Source: Lachnospiraceae bacterium UBA3633 (GTDB lineage: Bacteria > Bacillota > Clostridia > Lachnospirales > Lachnospiraceae). From it: DNA of 64,000 nucleotides. This document shows positions 26,367 to 35,455 of the stretch, one piece after another (position 1 is the stretch's first letter; every line of letters begins with the position of its first letter). The notes under the pieces are model-generated. The model was not told the origin of the DNA. It did no database searches and saw nothing but the letters and a program-made list of their open reading frames with translations. Position numbers and translations under genes: made by a program. Location of the stretch: the NCBI GenBank assembly GCA_002374095.1, contig DFKY01000001.1, positions 35,870-99,869 on the forward strand. Direction: 5' to 3'.

Positions 26367-27728
26367 ATGAAGAAAGATACTGATAGTAAAGAAAATAGCA
26401 AAAAGAAAGTAAAAAAACATCCGTATATATTTAGAGTTTTTTTTGCGATATTTGGCATCATACTTATATACATCATTTTTAATTTTTCAAGGATTTTTAA
26501 TAGGGATTACATAAAGTATTATGAAGTGACAAGTGGAGAAATAGTAAATGTAGATAGACATACAGGTGTTATATATAAAGATGAGAAAGTAGAGTCGGCA
26601 AAAACAAGTGGATATGTCAACTTCTTTGTGGCAAATGCTGAAAGAGTAAATAAAGGTGCTTTTATATATACTGTAACTGATGATGAGAGTGTCTTTGACA
26701 ATGTATCACTTGATAATGATGATAAGAGAATAATCAAGCAAAATATAAAAAGATATGTCAATAGTATATCAAATTTATATTTTTATAATATATATACTGC
26801 AAAAAATGGAATTGATAATCAGATCAATGAACTTAGTATCATAAAGCAACTTGAAAAGGTTGATTTTGATAAAGAAATAACTGCAAAAGAAAAAGGCTAT
26901 GCGAAGTACGCTGGACTTGTATCTTTTGTGATAGATGGGTATGAAGATAAGAAATATAATTCATATGACGCTGATACATATAAAAATTTAAAGCTTGATA
27001 GTATACATAAAAAAAAGAGAGAAATAACTTCTGGTGATAAGATATACAAAATCGTTACTGACCCGACATTTTATATTGCCTTTGACAGCAGTTATGATTA
27101 TGATAATTATAAAAATAAAAATGTTTATGTAAAATTTGTATATGAGAATATTAAAGCTCGTGCAAAAGTTTCAAGCTTTATAGGTGCTGATGGCAAAAAG
27201 CATTTTTTGTTATCCGTGTCAGAATATCCTGAGAGTTTCATTGATAAGAGAACAACTGATTTCGAAATAGAAAATAAAAAAGTGTCAGGTCTTAAAATCC
27301 CTATAAAATCTATAATATCTAAAAATTGCTATATAATACCTAAAAATATGCTTGAGAAAGACTTTGAAACAGATGAAAATGTATTTTTTAAGCTTGGCCT
27401 AAATGGCGAAAAGATAAGAGTCACTTGCAATGTATCAAAAGAGGATGACGATTACTACTATATATCTATAGATGATAGTTTGAGTGGGCTTAAGTATGGT
27501 GATGTCCTTGTGAACAGATATAATGATGTATATAGCTTAAGCGAGGTTAGAAAACTTGATGGGGTATATAACTTAAATAAAGGATATGCAATATTTAAAA
27601 ATGTTGATATTATAGATAAAACCAATGAATATGCCATAGTGAAAAGTAGGTCAGTAAATGGCATAATGCTTTATGATCATATAGCACTTGATGCAAGTAG
27701 CGTTGAAGAAGGTGACTTTATCTCTTAA
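26367..27728 (+). CDS. HlyD-like membrane-anchored protein
   Basis: A 453-residue protein with a Lys-rich cytoplasmic start, one helix (about 22-42) and a long extracytoplasmic region. The early part, ESAKTSGYVNFFVANAERVNKGAFIYTV, looks like the biotinyl-lipoyl half-motif of HlyD-family adaptors; later parts are beta-rich. No transporter gene is next to it. It lies 2 bp after the carboxypeptidase gene and before sepF, so a link with envelope growth is inferred. No precise function assigned. Confidence 0.65.
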   Translation: MKKDTDSKENSKKKVKKHPYIFRVFFAIFGIILIYIIFNFSRIFNRDYIKYYEVTSGEIVNVDRHTGVIYKDEKVESAKTSGYVNFFVANAERVNKGAFIYTVTDDESVFDNVSLDNDDKRIIKQNIKRYVNSISNLYFYNIYTAKNGIDNQINELSIIKQLEKVDFDKEITAKEKGYAKYAGLVSFVIDGYEDKKYNSYDADTYKNLKLDSIHKKKREITSGDKIYKIVTDPTFYIAFDSSYDYDNYKNKNVYVKFVYENIKARAKVSSFIGADGKKHFLLSVSEYPESFIDKRTTDFEIENKKVSGLKIPIKSIISKNCYIIPKNMLEKDFETDENVFFKLGLNGEKIRVTCNVSKEDDDYYYISIDDSLSGLKYGDVLVNRYNDVYSLSEVRKLDGVYNLNKGYAIFKNVDIIDKTNEYAIVKSRSVNGIMLYDHIALDASSVEEGDFIS

Positions 27729-27733
27729 AAGTG

Positions 27734-27763
27734 TATACAAATAAGCTAAAACTGTGTTATAAT
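27734..27763 (+). promoter_or_regulatory. Possible sepF promoter
   Basis: TATAAT (27758-27763) with a partial -35 TATACA (27734-27739) 18 bp upstream; it lies between the HlyD-like gene and sepF. Confidence 0.5.
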
Positions 27764-27809
27764 AAATATTTAGGGTTTTATAAGATATATAAAGTTTTTG
27801 GAGGTATTT

Positions 27810-28526
27810 ATGAGTATATTTAAGGATGTAACAAAGACAATCAAAAACATATTTTCTCCTGAAGATGATATGATGTTTGATGATGAGAATGATTTTGAAG
27901 TAGAGAATCAAAATCCATTTTTGAAAAAAGGAAATGATAAAAAAACTGATAAAGCGCCAAAGCCACTTACACCAACATTTGATATAGAGAATCATGGCTT
28001 TGGTATGGCAAAATCAAATCAACAAGCAAATAGACGTAGCAATGGAAAAATTCAGATCTATGTGCCAAAGACTTTTGAAGAAGCTTTTAATATTATAAAA
28101 GATGTAAAAGCTGGATATACTGCTATGGTCAATGTAGAAATAGCAAATCCACAAATTTCTCAAAGACTTATTGATGTAGTGTCTGGTGCCATCTATGCAC
28201 TTGATGGCGATTGCAAAAAGATGGGAGAGAAACAATATATCTTTTCACTTTCTGCTGAAACTATAGGAGCTTATGACTATCTTCCTGTAAATGGAGAGCA
28301 AAACGCTAATCAAAATATGAATGGTTTTAATTTTAGCCATATGCAAAACTTTGATTATAACAATAATCAAATGCCACCTATGCAAGCTCCTATGAATTTT
28401 GGACAAGGCACAGCACCTAATCAATTTAATCAGAATAGTTTTAATAATGGAGCATTTAATCAAAATACTGAAAGAGCGGCAGCTGATTTGCAAAGCTTTT
28501 ATACACCACCAAAATCACAGTTTTAA
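27810..28526 (+). CDS. sepF: Cell division protein SepF with long Gln/Asn-rich tail
   Basis: A 238-residue SepF. The N-terminal amphipathic helix is followed by an acidic linker (EDDMMFDDENDFEVENQ). The SepF domain at about 75-160 includes KIQIYVPKTFEEAFNIIKDVKAGYTAMVNV and FLSGAIYALDGDCKKMGEKQYIFS-like sequence. It anchors FtsZ to the membrane and supports septum formation. Residues from about 165 on form a low-complexity tail rich in Asn, Gln, Met and Pro, not present in Bacillus SepF. Start is the ATG at 27810, eight bases after GGAGG; an upstream TTG overlaps that site. Confidence 0.9.
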   Translation: MSIFKDVTKTIKNIFSPEDDMMFDDENDFEVENQNPFLKKGNDKKTDKAPKPLTPTFDIENHGFGMAKSNQQANRRSNGKIQIYVPKTFEEAFNIIKDVKAGYTAMVNVEIANPQISQRLIDVVSGAIYALDGDCKKMGEKQYIFSLSAETIGAYDYLPVNGEQNANQNMNGFNFSHMQNFDYNNNQMPPMQAPMNFGQGTAPNQFNQNSFNNGAFNQNTERAAADLQSFYTPPKSQF

Positions 28527-28528
28527 TA

Positions 28529-29005
28529 ATGCATAAAAGTTTTTTAAAATACATTATATTTTTTGGTGTATCATTAGTACTTGTATCTATAGATCAATAT
28601 ACAAAATTTCTTGCAAAGACAAAACTATATAATCAACCTCCATATGTAGTTATTGATGATGTTATTGAATTTTTGTATGTTGAAAATACTGGTGCTGCAT
28701 TTGGCATACTTAAAGATAGACAAAGTTTTTTTTATGTACTTACAGTAGTTATACTTGCGGCGATACTAATACTTTTATATAAGTTGAAACTTGAAAGACA
28801 AAATATTTTTTATTATATAATTCTTATATTTCTTTTTTCCGGAGCAATAGGCAATTTTATAGATAGAGTTAAGAATAAATATGTCGTGGATTTTATATAT
28901 TTTAAGCCTATCAATTTTCCGGTTTTTAATTTTGCAGATATACTTATAACGCTATCTATGATATTTTTGATTTTACTTTCAATTGTTACTTATAAAAATG
29001 ATTGA
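28529..29005 (+). CDS. lspA: Lipoprotein signal peptidase
   Basis: A 158-residue aspartic membrane protease with four helices. Catalytic blocks are VENTGAAFGIL, IGNFIDRVKNKYVVDFI (first Asp) and FNFADILITL (second Asp). It cuts the signal peptide of lipoproteins such as the binding proteins and carboxypeptidase in this window. ATG 28529, 2 bp after sepF; it overlaps rluD. Confidence 0.95.
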   Translation: MHKSFLKYIIFFGVSLVLVSIDQYTKFLAKTKLYNQPPYVVIDDVIEFLYVENTGAAFGILKDRQSFFYVLTVVILAAILILLYKLKLERQNIFYYIILIFLFSGAIGNFIDRVKNKYVVDFIYFKPINFPVFNFADILITLSMIFLILLSIVTYKND

Positions 29006-29918
29006 TATGAATATAATTGTTGATACCATTGACAAAGTAAATATACGAATTGATGTATTCTTAAAAGACACACTTGGCTTAAGCAGAAACTATGTAGAAA
29101 AAGTTATTGAAAGCGGGAATCTAAAGGTATCAGGCGTAGTTATAGATAAACCTTCTTATAAGACAAGACTTGGTGATGTGATAGAATTTACAGAGTTGCC
29201 GAGTACTCCACTTTCAGCAGAACCTGAAAACCTGCCGCTTGATATAATTTATGAAGATGATGACATACTAATAGTTGATAAAAAGAGAGGGATGGTTGTT
29301 CACCCATCAGCTGGACATAACTCAGGGACTCTCGTAAATGCTGTACTTTATCATTCAAAAGGTAAACTTAGTGACATAAATGGAGTTTTGAGACCTGGCA
29401 TAGTTCATAGGATAGATAAAGATACATCTGGAATACTTTGTATCTGCAAAAATGATGTAGCTCATAAAAGTATAGCATCACAGTTTTCAAATCATACGAA
29501 TGTAAGAAAGTATAAGGCAATAGTAAAGGGTGTCATTAAAAAAGACGAAGGGATAATTGAAAAACCGATTGGACGTGACAAGAACAATCGTCTAAGGATG
29601 GCAATAGATAAAAATGGAAAAAACGCTTCTACTGAATATAAAGTTATAAAGCGATACGATAATTATACTTATATAGAATGTAATCTTCATACTGGCAGAA
29701 CTCATCAGATAAGAGTTCATATGAAAGATCTTGGACATCCGCTTCTTGGAGATATGACCTATGGAAGACCTGATAAAAACTTCCCGAATCTTCAAGGACA
29801 GATACTTCATGCATATTATCTAAAGATAATGCATCCAAGAACTCATAAAACTATTGAATTTGAGAGTGAGTTGCCTCCGTATTTTAAAGAGATATTAGAT
29901 ATTTTAGATGGAAAATAA
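28998..29918 (+). CDS. rluD: 23S rRNA pseudouridine synthase, RluD family
   Basis: A protein of ~306 residues with an N-terminal S4 RNA-binding domain (VNIRIDVFLKDTLGLSRNYVEKVIESGNLKV) and a catalytic domain with the HRIDKDTSG motif holding the catalytic Asp, plus HTGRTHQIRVHM and GHPLLGDMTYG. It converts specific uridines of 23S rRNA, by family in helix 69. ATG 28998 is chosen; ATG 29007 is equally possible, since neither has a strong ribosome binding site and the gene overlaps lspA. Confidence 0.92.
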   Translation: MIDMNIIVDTIDKVNIRIDVFLKDTLGLSRNYVEKVIESGNLKVSGVVIDKPSYKTRLGDVIEFTELPSTPLSAEPENLPLDIIYEDDDILIVDKKRGMVVHPSAGHNSGTLVNAVLYHSKGKLSDINGVLRPGIVHRIDKDTSGILCICKNDVAHKSIASQFSNHTNVRKYKAIVKGVIKKDEGIIEKPIGRDKNNRLRMAIDKNGKNASTEYKVIKRYDNYTYIECNLHTGRTHQIRVHMKDLGHPLLGDMTYGRPDKNFPNLQGQILHAYYLKIMHPRTHKTIEFESELPPYFKEILDILDGK

Positions 29919-31644
29919 TAATAAAAAATTTAGCTTTGAAAGTTTTTTTTATAAAATACTTATAATTGTATTTGCAGTATTTGCAGTCTACTTTGTTGTG
30001 AGAAGTTATCAAGCATATGATGATAAAAAAGATTTTATAGTAGCTTCAAAAAAGCCAGATAATTCAACGAGCGATAAAGCAAAAGCAATAGAAGAAGCAC
30101 ATAGAACTTTGCGTAGTATCTATCAAAATAATCGTGCTCTTAATGTTACCAATCTTAATATAAGTAAGATGTATGGAAATGTCGAAGACAAGGATACTAC
30201 AAGTTTTTATTCTGCATATGTTGCTATACCAGTTTTATCTGATGAAGTGATGCCTATTGAGACTACATATGAAGATAATGTAGCATATCAGATCTATGGA
30301 AAGCTTAAAGTTCGCTATGAGCTTTATAGGCAAAGACTCTATAATATGTACAACTTAAAGCCCGAAGATGTGGTAAAAGAATATGGTTTTGACCAAAATG
30401 CAATAATAGGGAAGTTTAATCCAGACATAAAGTTTAATAAAAATAATCTAATTAATTCATACAAAATACAAAACTTTCAAAATGTAAATATCACGACTTA
30501 TGATGGTGATGGAAATCCACTTGATAGTGATAATAATATAAAAGATATAATGAGTATGGCATCTGTATATACATATTATCATGATCCATATGACTATGAT
30601 GAATTTCTTTTATACGCTTATTATCTTTTTGATAAGTCATATACTTATGAAGCAAGTATAAGTGAAGTGTATTATTGTAGCGGATGCATGCACTATGACA
30701 CAGAAAATGAAGCAATAGCAATGCTTTATGAAAAACCTGAAGTTACGCAAGATAAGATTAGTCCTACGCTTCATGTAAATAATAGGCTTCCAAAAACTGC
30801 CACATATAAAGAAGGAAAGCTTATACATATTGATGAAAATGCCTACAGCGTACCAAGTGGAGATTATGAATCTTATATTGAAAGTGTAAAAGAAGGCAAA
30901 ACTAGTTCGTATTATAATTATTGTCCTGGTCATATTGATTTAGATATAAAGGAGCAAGTTCTTACAATAGATGCAAGTAATAGCCTTTTCAGTGCTGATG
31001 ATATCTATGGCAATAATAGAAAAAACTATAATATGAACTGGAACGGCTGGAATCATATGATGATACATGACACAAGAGAGCTTTACTATAAAGACTGGGA
31101 AAAAGAATATGGTTTAAGTTTTGAAAAGCCAGTTGAAGTTACACCACTTACTCAAGAAGAAATCAACTATTTTATGAATAGAATAGATAAAGATTTAGCC
31201 TTGAATCGCAGAAAAATTATAGAAACTGCATTAAAATCAGTAGGCCGTATACCATACTATTATGGTGGAAAGTCTTCTGTAATAGGATATGACGGAGCAA
31301 ATTTTGGAAGAAAAGTTTTGCCTGATTATAGAGGTAGATGTCTAAAAGGACTTGATTGCTCTGGTTGGGTAAACTGGGTATATAATACTACATTTAAAAG
31401 ATCGTTTTTATCTGTAGAAGGTACACAAAAACTTGCAGGTGTAGGTAATAAAATTCGAAGAGAAAACTTAAAACCAGGTGATATAATAGTTCGTCCAGGC
31501 CATAATTCACATGTTATGATGTTTCTTGAGTGGGCAGATGATGGTAAAATTATCGTGATACATGAAAATGGAACAGCAAGTAATGTAAGTATCGGCACAT
31601 ATGATGCATACTATCCATATTATAGAAGTATACTTGATGTATAG
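29908..31644 (+). CDS. Membrane-anchored NlpC/P60 cell-wall endopeptidase
   Basis: A 578-residue protein with one N-terminal helix (about 12-33), a large extracytoplasmic region of unknown fold (~35-430) and a C-terminal NlpC/P60 domain. The catalytic Cys is in LKGLDCSGWVNWVY, the His in GHNSHVMMFLEW and the third polar residue in IHENG. Such enzymes cut peptide bonds in peptidoglycan stems. The N-terminal region contains a YYCSGCMHYD cysteine pair. It overlaps rluD by 11 bp and precedes two small membrane proteins. Confidence 0.82.
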   Translation: MENNNKKFSFESFFYKILIIVFAVFAVYFVVRSYQAYDDKKDFIVASKKPDNSTSDKAKAIEEAHRTLRSIYQNNRALNVTNLNISKMYGNVEDKDTTSFYSAYVAIPVLSDEVMPIETTYEDNVAYQIYGKLKVRYELYRQRLYNMYNLKPEDVVKEYGFDQNAIIGKFNPDIKFNKNNLINSYKIQNFQNVNITTYDGDGNPLDSDNNIKDIMSMASVYTYYHDPYDYDEFLLYAYYLFDKSYTYEASISEVYYCSGCMHYDTENEAIAMLYEKPEVTQDKISPTLHVNNRLPKTATYKEGKLIHIDENAYSVPSGDYESYIESVKEGKTSSYYNYCPGHIDLDIKEQVLTIDASNSLFSADDIYGNNRKNYNMNWNGWNHMMIHDTRELYYKDWEKEYGLSFEKPVEVTPLTQEEINYFMNRIDKDLALNRRKIIETALKSVGRIPYYYGGKSSVIGYDGANFGRKVLPDYRGRCLKGLDCSGWVNWVYNTTFKRSFLSVEGTQKLAGVGNKIRRENLKPGDIIVRPGHNSHVMMFLEWADDGKIIVIHENGTASNVSIGTYDAYYPYYRSILDV

Positions 31645-31646
31645 AT

Positions 31647-32192
31647 ATGTCATTACTTTATAATTATATAAAATATAATATTAAAATACTTATCGCAATA
31701 TTTGTACTCATTGTGGTGCTTATAATACTTACAATTGCAAATTTTATTATTGATAAGAGTTCACTAAATGTCGACGAATACATATATAAAAATGAAGTAT
31801 CAGAAAAAGTAATAAGTAATGATTTTGATGATATAGATTATAATTTAATTAAAAAAGATTTTGAAGATATAGAAAAAGTAATAATAGACCAGATTATCAA
31901 TGATTCGAAGAATAATAATGATATAGAAAACTATAATTTAGCAGTAAAGATATATGATGAAAAGATAGAAGAATTAACCACCATACTTTATCATAAACTT
32001 GATATAGAATTATATGATGAGTATCTGTCTCATTTAAATGATTTTCAGTATGATTTAAAAAGTAGGTCGGAAAATCTGCAAAATCAATATGAGTCTACAA
32101 TTGATTATACTCTAAATAAGAATAAGATGATATATGAAGAAAAAAGAGATTTTTGCAAGAGAGTAATTGATGAATATAGTGAATATTTTTAA
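31647..32192 (+). CDS. Single-pass membrane protein with coiled-coil ectodomain, unknown function
   Basis: A 181-residue protein with one helix at about 13-35 and a long, charged, mostly helical region rich in Asp, Glu, Lys and Asn. I do not recognise a family. It starts 2 bp after the NlpC/P60 stop and so is probably made with it. A role in controlling or positioning the hydrolase is possible but not shown. Confidence 0.6.
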   Translation: MSLLYNYIKYNIKILIAIFVLIVVLIILTIANFIIDKSSLNVDEYIYKNEVSEKVISNDFDDIDYNLIKKDFEDIEKVIIDQIINDSKNNNDIENYNLAVKIYDEKIEELTTILYHKLDIELYDEYLSHLNDFQYDLKSRSENLQNQYESTIDYTLNKNKMIYEEKRDFCKRVIDEYSEYF

Positions 32193-32208
32193 TAATGGAG
32201 GAAAGGTT

Positions 32209-32343
32209 ATGGTTATCGCTACAGAATTTGCAAGACAGATTATACTAGTTATATTTTATGCTATAGTTATTATAGCTGCAGTAAGAATTGGTGTTATGAT
32301 GCGCAAAAATAAAAATGCAAAGGAAAACTTAAAAGAGGAATAA
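32209..32343 (+). CDS. 44-residue single-helix membrane protein
   Basis: A short frame with a strong GGAGGAAAGG site seven bases before the ATG. The predicted protein has a hydrophobic helix (about 10-26, ILVIFYAIVIIAA) and a charged tail (KNKNAKENLKEE). It fills the gap between the coiled-coil protein (16 bp before) and alaS (3 bp after), so its translation is very likely. Function unknown; small proteins of this type often bind larger membrane enzymes. Confidence 0.68.
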   Translation: MVIATEFARQIILVIFYAIVIIAAVRIGVMMRKNKNAKENLKEE

Positions 32344-32346
32344 CAA

Positions 32347-34962
32347 ATGAAAAAATATTCTGTTAATGAGTTGAGAGAATTATTTTTATCTTTTTTTGAA
32401 TCAAAAGGACATCTTAGACTTAAAAGTTTTTCTCTTATACCTGAAAATGACAATAGTCTTCTTATAATTAATTCAGGAATGGCACCACTTAAGCCATATT
32501 TTAAAGGTATTGAGACACCGCCACGAAAGAGAGTGTGCACTTGTCAGAAATGTATAAGGACTGGCGATATAGATAATATAGGTCATACAGCAAGACATGG
32601 CACATTTTTTGAGATGCTTGGCAATTTTTCATTTGGCGATTACTTTAAGAAAGAAGCTATAACATGGAGCTGGGAGTTTTTGACTGTGACTTTAGGACTT
32701 GACCCAAATCGTTTATATCCATCTGTATATGTTGATGATAATGAGGCATATGATTTATGGCATGACATGATAGGGATACCATCTGAAAGGATATTTAAGT
32801 TTGGCAAAGAAGATAATTTCTGGGAACATGGTTCAGGACCATGTGGACCATGTAGTGAGATATATTATGATAGAGGCGAAAAATATGGCTGTGGCAAAGA
32901 CACTTGTACTGTAGGATGTGACTGTGACAGATTTATTGAAGTCTGGAACAATGTATTTACTCAATTTGATAATGATGGCAAAGGCAATTATACAGAACTT
33001 GTACAAAAAAATATAGATACAGGCATGGGACTTGAAAGGCTTGCGGTAGTGTGCCAAGATGCAGAGTCTATTTTTGAAATTGATACAAGTAAGGAACTAA
33101 TGGACAATATAAGTCTTATCACAAGACACATATATAAAGATGATGAAAAAACTGATATATCCCTAAGAATAATTGCTGATCATATAAAAAGTTGTACATT
33201 TATGATTTCCGATGGAATCCTTCCATCAAATGAAGGAAGAGGATATGTACTAAGGCGTCTTCTTCGTCGAGCAGTACGTCATGGCAGAATACTTGGAGTT
33301 AAGAATACATTTCTTGGTAAACTTGCAGAAGTAGTGATTAGGCTCAATGGCGGACACTATACTGAACTTCTTGAAAGACGCGAGATGATTTTAAATGTAC
33401 TTAAGGCTGAAGAAGAAAAGTTTAATCAAACTATAGACCAAGGACTTATAATGCTTGAAGACATCATAAAGTCATCTGATAGTAAGATACTATCTGGTGA
33501 TGATGTGTTCAAACTATATGATACATATGGATTCCCGGTAGATCTTACAAAAGAAATAATAGAAGAAAAGAACCTATCGTATGATGAGAAAAGATTTACT
33601 GAACTAATGAATGAGCAGAAACTAAAAGCACGTTCTGCAAGAAAAGTATCAAACTATATGGGAGCTGATGTCACAGCTTTCAACTCACTTCCAAGTGATA
33701 TGGTTACTGAATTTATAGGATATGATAAGCTTGATACAAAGGCAAAAATTTTAGCAATTGTTTCTGACGATAAGATAGTTGATAAAGTAAATGAAGGAAC
33801 AGAAGCAGTAATTATATCTGATAAAACTACATTTTATCCACTTATGGGTGGACAGGTTGGTGATATAGGAACTATAGATATTTCTGATTCTGTATTTGAA
33901 GTGTATGATACAATTAAAATACAAAATACGAAAATTGGGCATATAGGAAAAGTTGTAAGTGGCAGCTTTTCAAAAGGTTCAGAAGCAGTCTTTAGTGTAG
34001 ATGCTAATAACCGACATCTCACAGCTATCAACCATACATCTACACATTTACTTCATGCAGCTTTAAGACTAGTACTTGGAAAGCATGTAGAGCAAGCAGG
34101 TTCACTTGTAGAAGCAAGTAGACTTAGATTTGACTTTACTCATTTTAAAGGTATGACATCTGATGAGATAAAAATGGTTGAGCATATAGTTAATACAAAG
34201 ATCAATGAAGCTATAGATGTGACTAAAAAAGAAATGGCACTTAATGAAGCAAAAGCTAAAGGTGCTATGGCGCTTTTTGGAGAAAAGTATGGCGATATAG
34301 TAAGGACTGTGCAAGTATCTGATTTTTCTTTTGAACTTTGTGGTGGTACTCATATAGATAATACTTCTGAAATAAAATGCTTTAAGATATTGTCTGAATC
34401 TGGGATTGCGGCAGGAGTGCGTAGAATTGAAGCTATAACATCTGATTATCTTATTAAGTATTATAATGAAGAACTTGAGAAGGTAAAGGAACTATGTTTA
34501 CTACTTAAGACAAATGACTCTGACCTTGTTAGTAAGGTCTCATCACTTATAAAAGAAAATAAAGAGTTAAAGCATGACATCGAAAACACTAAAAAACTCA
34601 TGTCAAAAGAGTCTGTAAATGAGATAAAATTTGAAGAGGTTAATGGCTTAAAAACATTTGTTACATGCTTTGATGGCAAAACAAATGCGGAATTAAAGGA
34701 TATAGTTGATAATATAAAAGATAGGGAAAAAGACTATGCTATAATTGCATTTTCTAAAAATGATGAAAATGTGGCGATAGTTGTATCACTTTCTGATACA
34801 GCAGTATCTAAAGGACTACATGCTGGAAAAATATTAAAGAGTGTGGCAAGTGTCCTTGACGGAAATGGCGGTGGGAGAGATAAGTTTGCAGAAGGTAGAG
34901 GAAAGAACATTGATAAAATAGATGATGCTATAAAAATGTCGAAAGAACTCATTAATGGATAG
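32347..34962 (+). CDS. alaS: Alanyl-tRNA synthetase
   Basis: An 871-residue class II synthetase that charges tRNA-Ala. The catalytic domain has FINSGMAPLKPYF-like sequence and HGTFFEMLGNFSFGDYFK. The editing domain has HTSTHLLHAALR (HxxxH) and CGGTHIDNT, and the C-terminal domain ends with GNGGGRDKFAEGRGKN. Full length. It overlaps the next gene by 8 bp. Confidence 0.98.
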   Translation: MKKYSVNELRELFLSFFESKGHLRLKSFSLIPENDNSLLIINSGMAPLKPYFKGIETPPRKRVCTCQKCIRTGDIDNIGHTARHGTFFEMLGNFSFGDYFKKEAITWSWEFLTVTLGLDPNRLYPSVYVDDNEAYDLWHDMIGIPSERIFKFGKEDNFWEHGSGPCGPCSEIYYDRGEKYGCGKDTCTVGCDCDRFIEVWNNVFTQFDNDGKGNYTELVQKNIDTGMGLERLAVVCQDAESIFEIDTSKELMDNISLITRHIYKDDEKTDISLRIIADHIKSCTFMISDGILPSNEGRGYVLRRLLRRAVRHGRILGVKNTFLGKLAEVVIRLNGGHYTELLERREMILNVLKAEEEKFNQTIDQGLIMLEDIIKSSDSKILSGDDVFKLYDTYGFPVDLTKEIIEEKNLSYDEKRFTELMNEQKLKARSARKVSNYMGADVTAFNSLPSDMVTEFIGYDKLDTKAKILAIVSDDKIVDKVNEGTEAVIISDKTTFYPLMGGQVGDIGTIDISDSVFEVYDTIKIQNTKIGHIGKVVSGSFSKGSEAVFSVDANNRHLTAINHTSTHLLHAALRLVLGKHVEQAGSLVEASRLRFDFTHFKGMTSDEIKMVEHIVNTKINEAIDVTKKEMALNEAKAKGAMALFGEKYGDIVRTVQVSDFSFELCGGTHIDNTSEIKCFKILSESGIAAGVRRIEAITSDYLIKYYNEELEKVKELCLLLKTNDSDLVSKVSSLIKENKELKHDIENTKKLMSKESVNEIKFEEVNGLKTFVTCFDGKTNAELKDIVDNIKDREKDYAIIAFSKNDENVAIVVSLSDTAVSKGLHAGKILKSVASVLDGNGGGRDKFAEGRGKNIDKIDDAIKMSKELING

Positions 34963-35455
34963 TATTGTCTCACAAATTGTAAATAATTTAAGCGGTGCAA
35001 TCAGTAAAGAATTAATTATCTTTATAATATCTTTAATGCCTGTACTTGAACTTAGAGGTGGACTTATAGCGGGAGCGCTACTCAATGTTCCATATATTAA
35101 GGCAGCTATTATCTGTATACTTGGAAATATTATACCTATACCATTTATACTACTTCTCTTAAAGAAAGTTTTTAATATACTTGAAGAATTTGGACCGACC
35201 AAAAAAATAGTTTTGTGGCTTAATAATAAAGCAATAAAAAATAAAAGTAAGATTGACAAATACGGATTTTTCGGGTTAGTACTTTTTGTAGGCATACCAC
35301 TTCCAGGAACTGGAGCATGGACAGGATCGCTCATTGCATCTGTCTTTGAGATGGATATTAAAAAATCAATCATTGCTATATTTCTTGGTATTATCTTAGC
35401 GTTTATAATTATGTCAATAGTTTCATATGGAATTATAGGAAATCTAATAAGATGA
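34955..35455 (+). CDS. Small multidrug export family protein (COG2426)
   Basis: A 166-residue membrane protein with four to five helices. The family pattern SLMPVLELRGGLIAGALL (28-45) and the later FVGIPLPGTGAWTGSLIAS are clear. The name comes from the family; transport has not been proven for most members. Overlaps alaS by 8 bp and prmA by 4 bp. Confidence 0.82.
   Translation: MDSIVSQIVNNLSGAISKELIIFIISLMPVLELRGGLIAGALLNVPYIKAAIICILGNIIPIPFILLLLKKVFNILEEFGPTKKIVLWLNNKAIKNKSKIDKYGFFGLVLFVGIPLPGTGAWTGSLIASVFEMDIKKSIIAIFLGIILAFIIMSIVSYGIIGNLIR

Noticed and set aside
34834..35373. 179-codon minus-strand frame across alaS and the next gene
   Set aside because: It spans two well-supported genes in opposite direction and has no family likeness.
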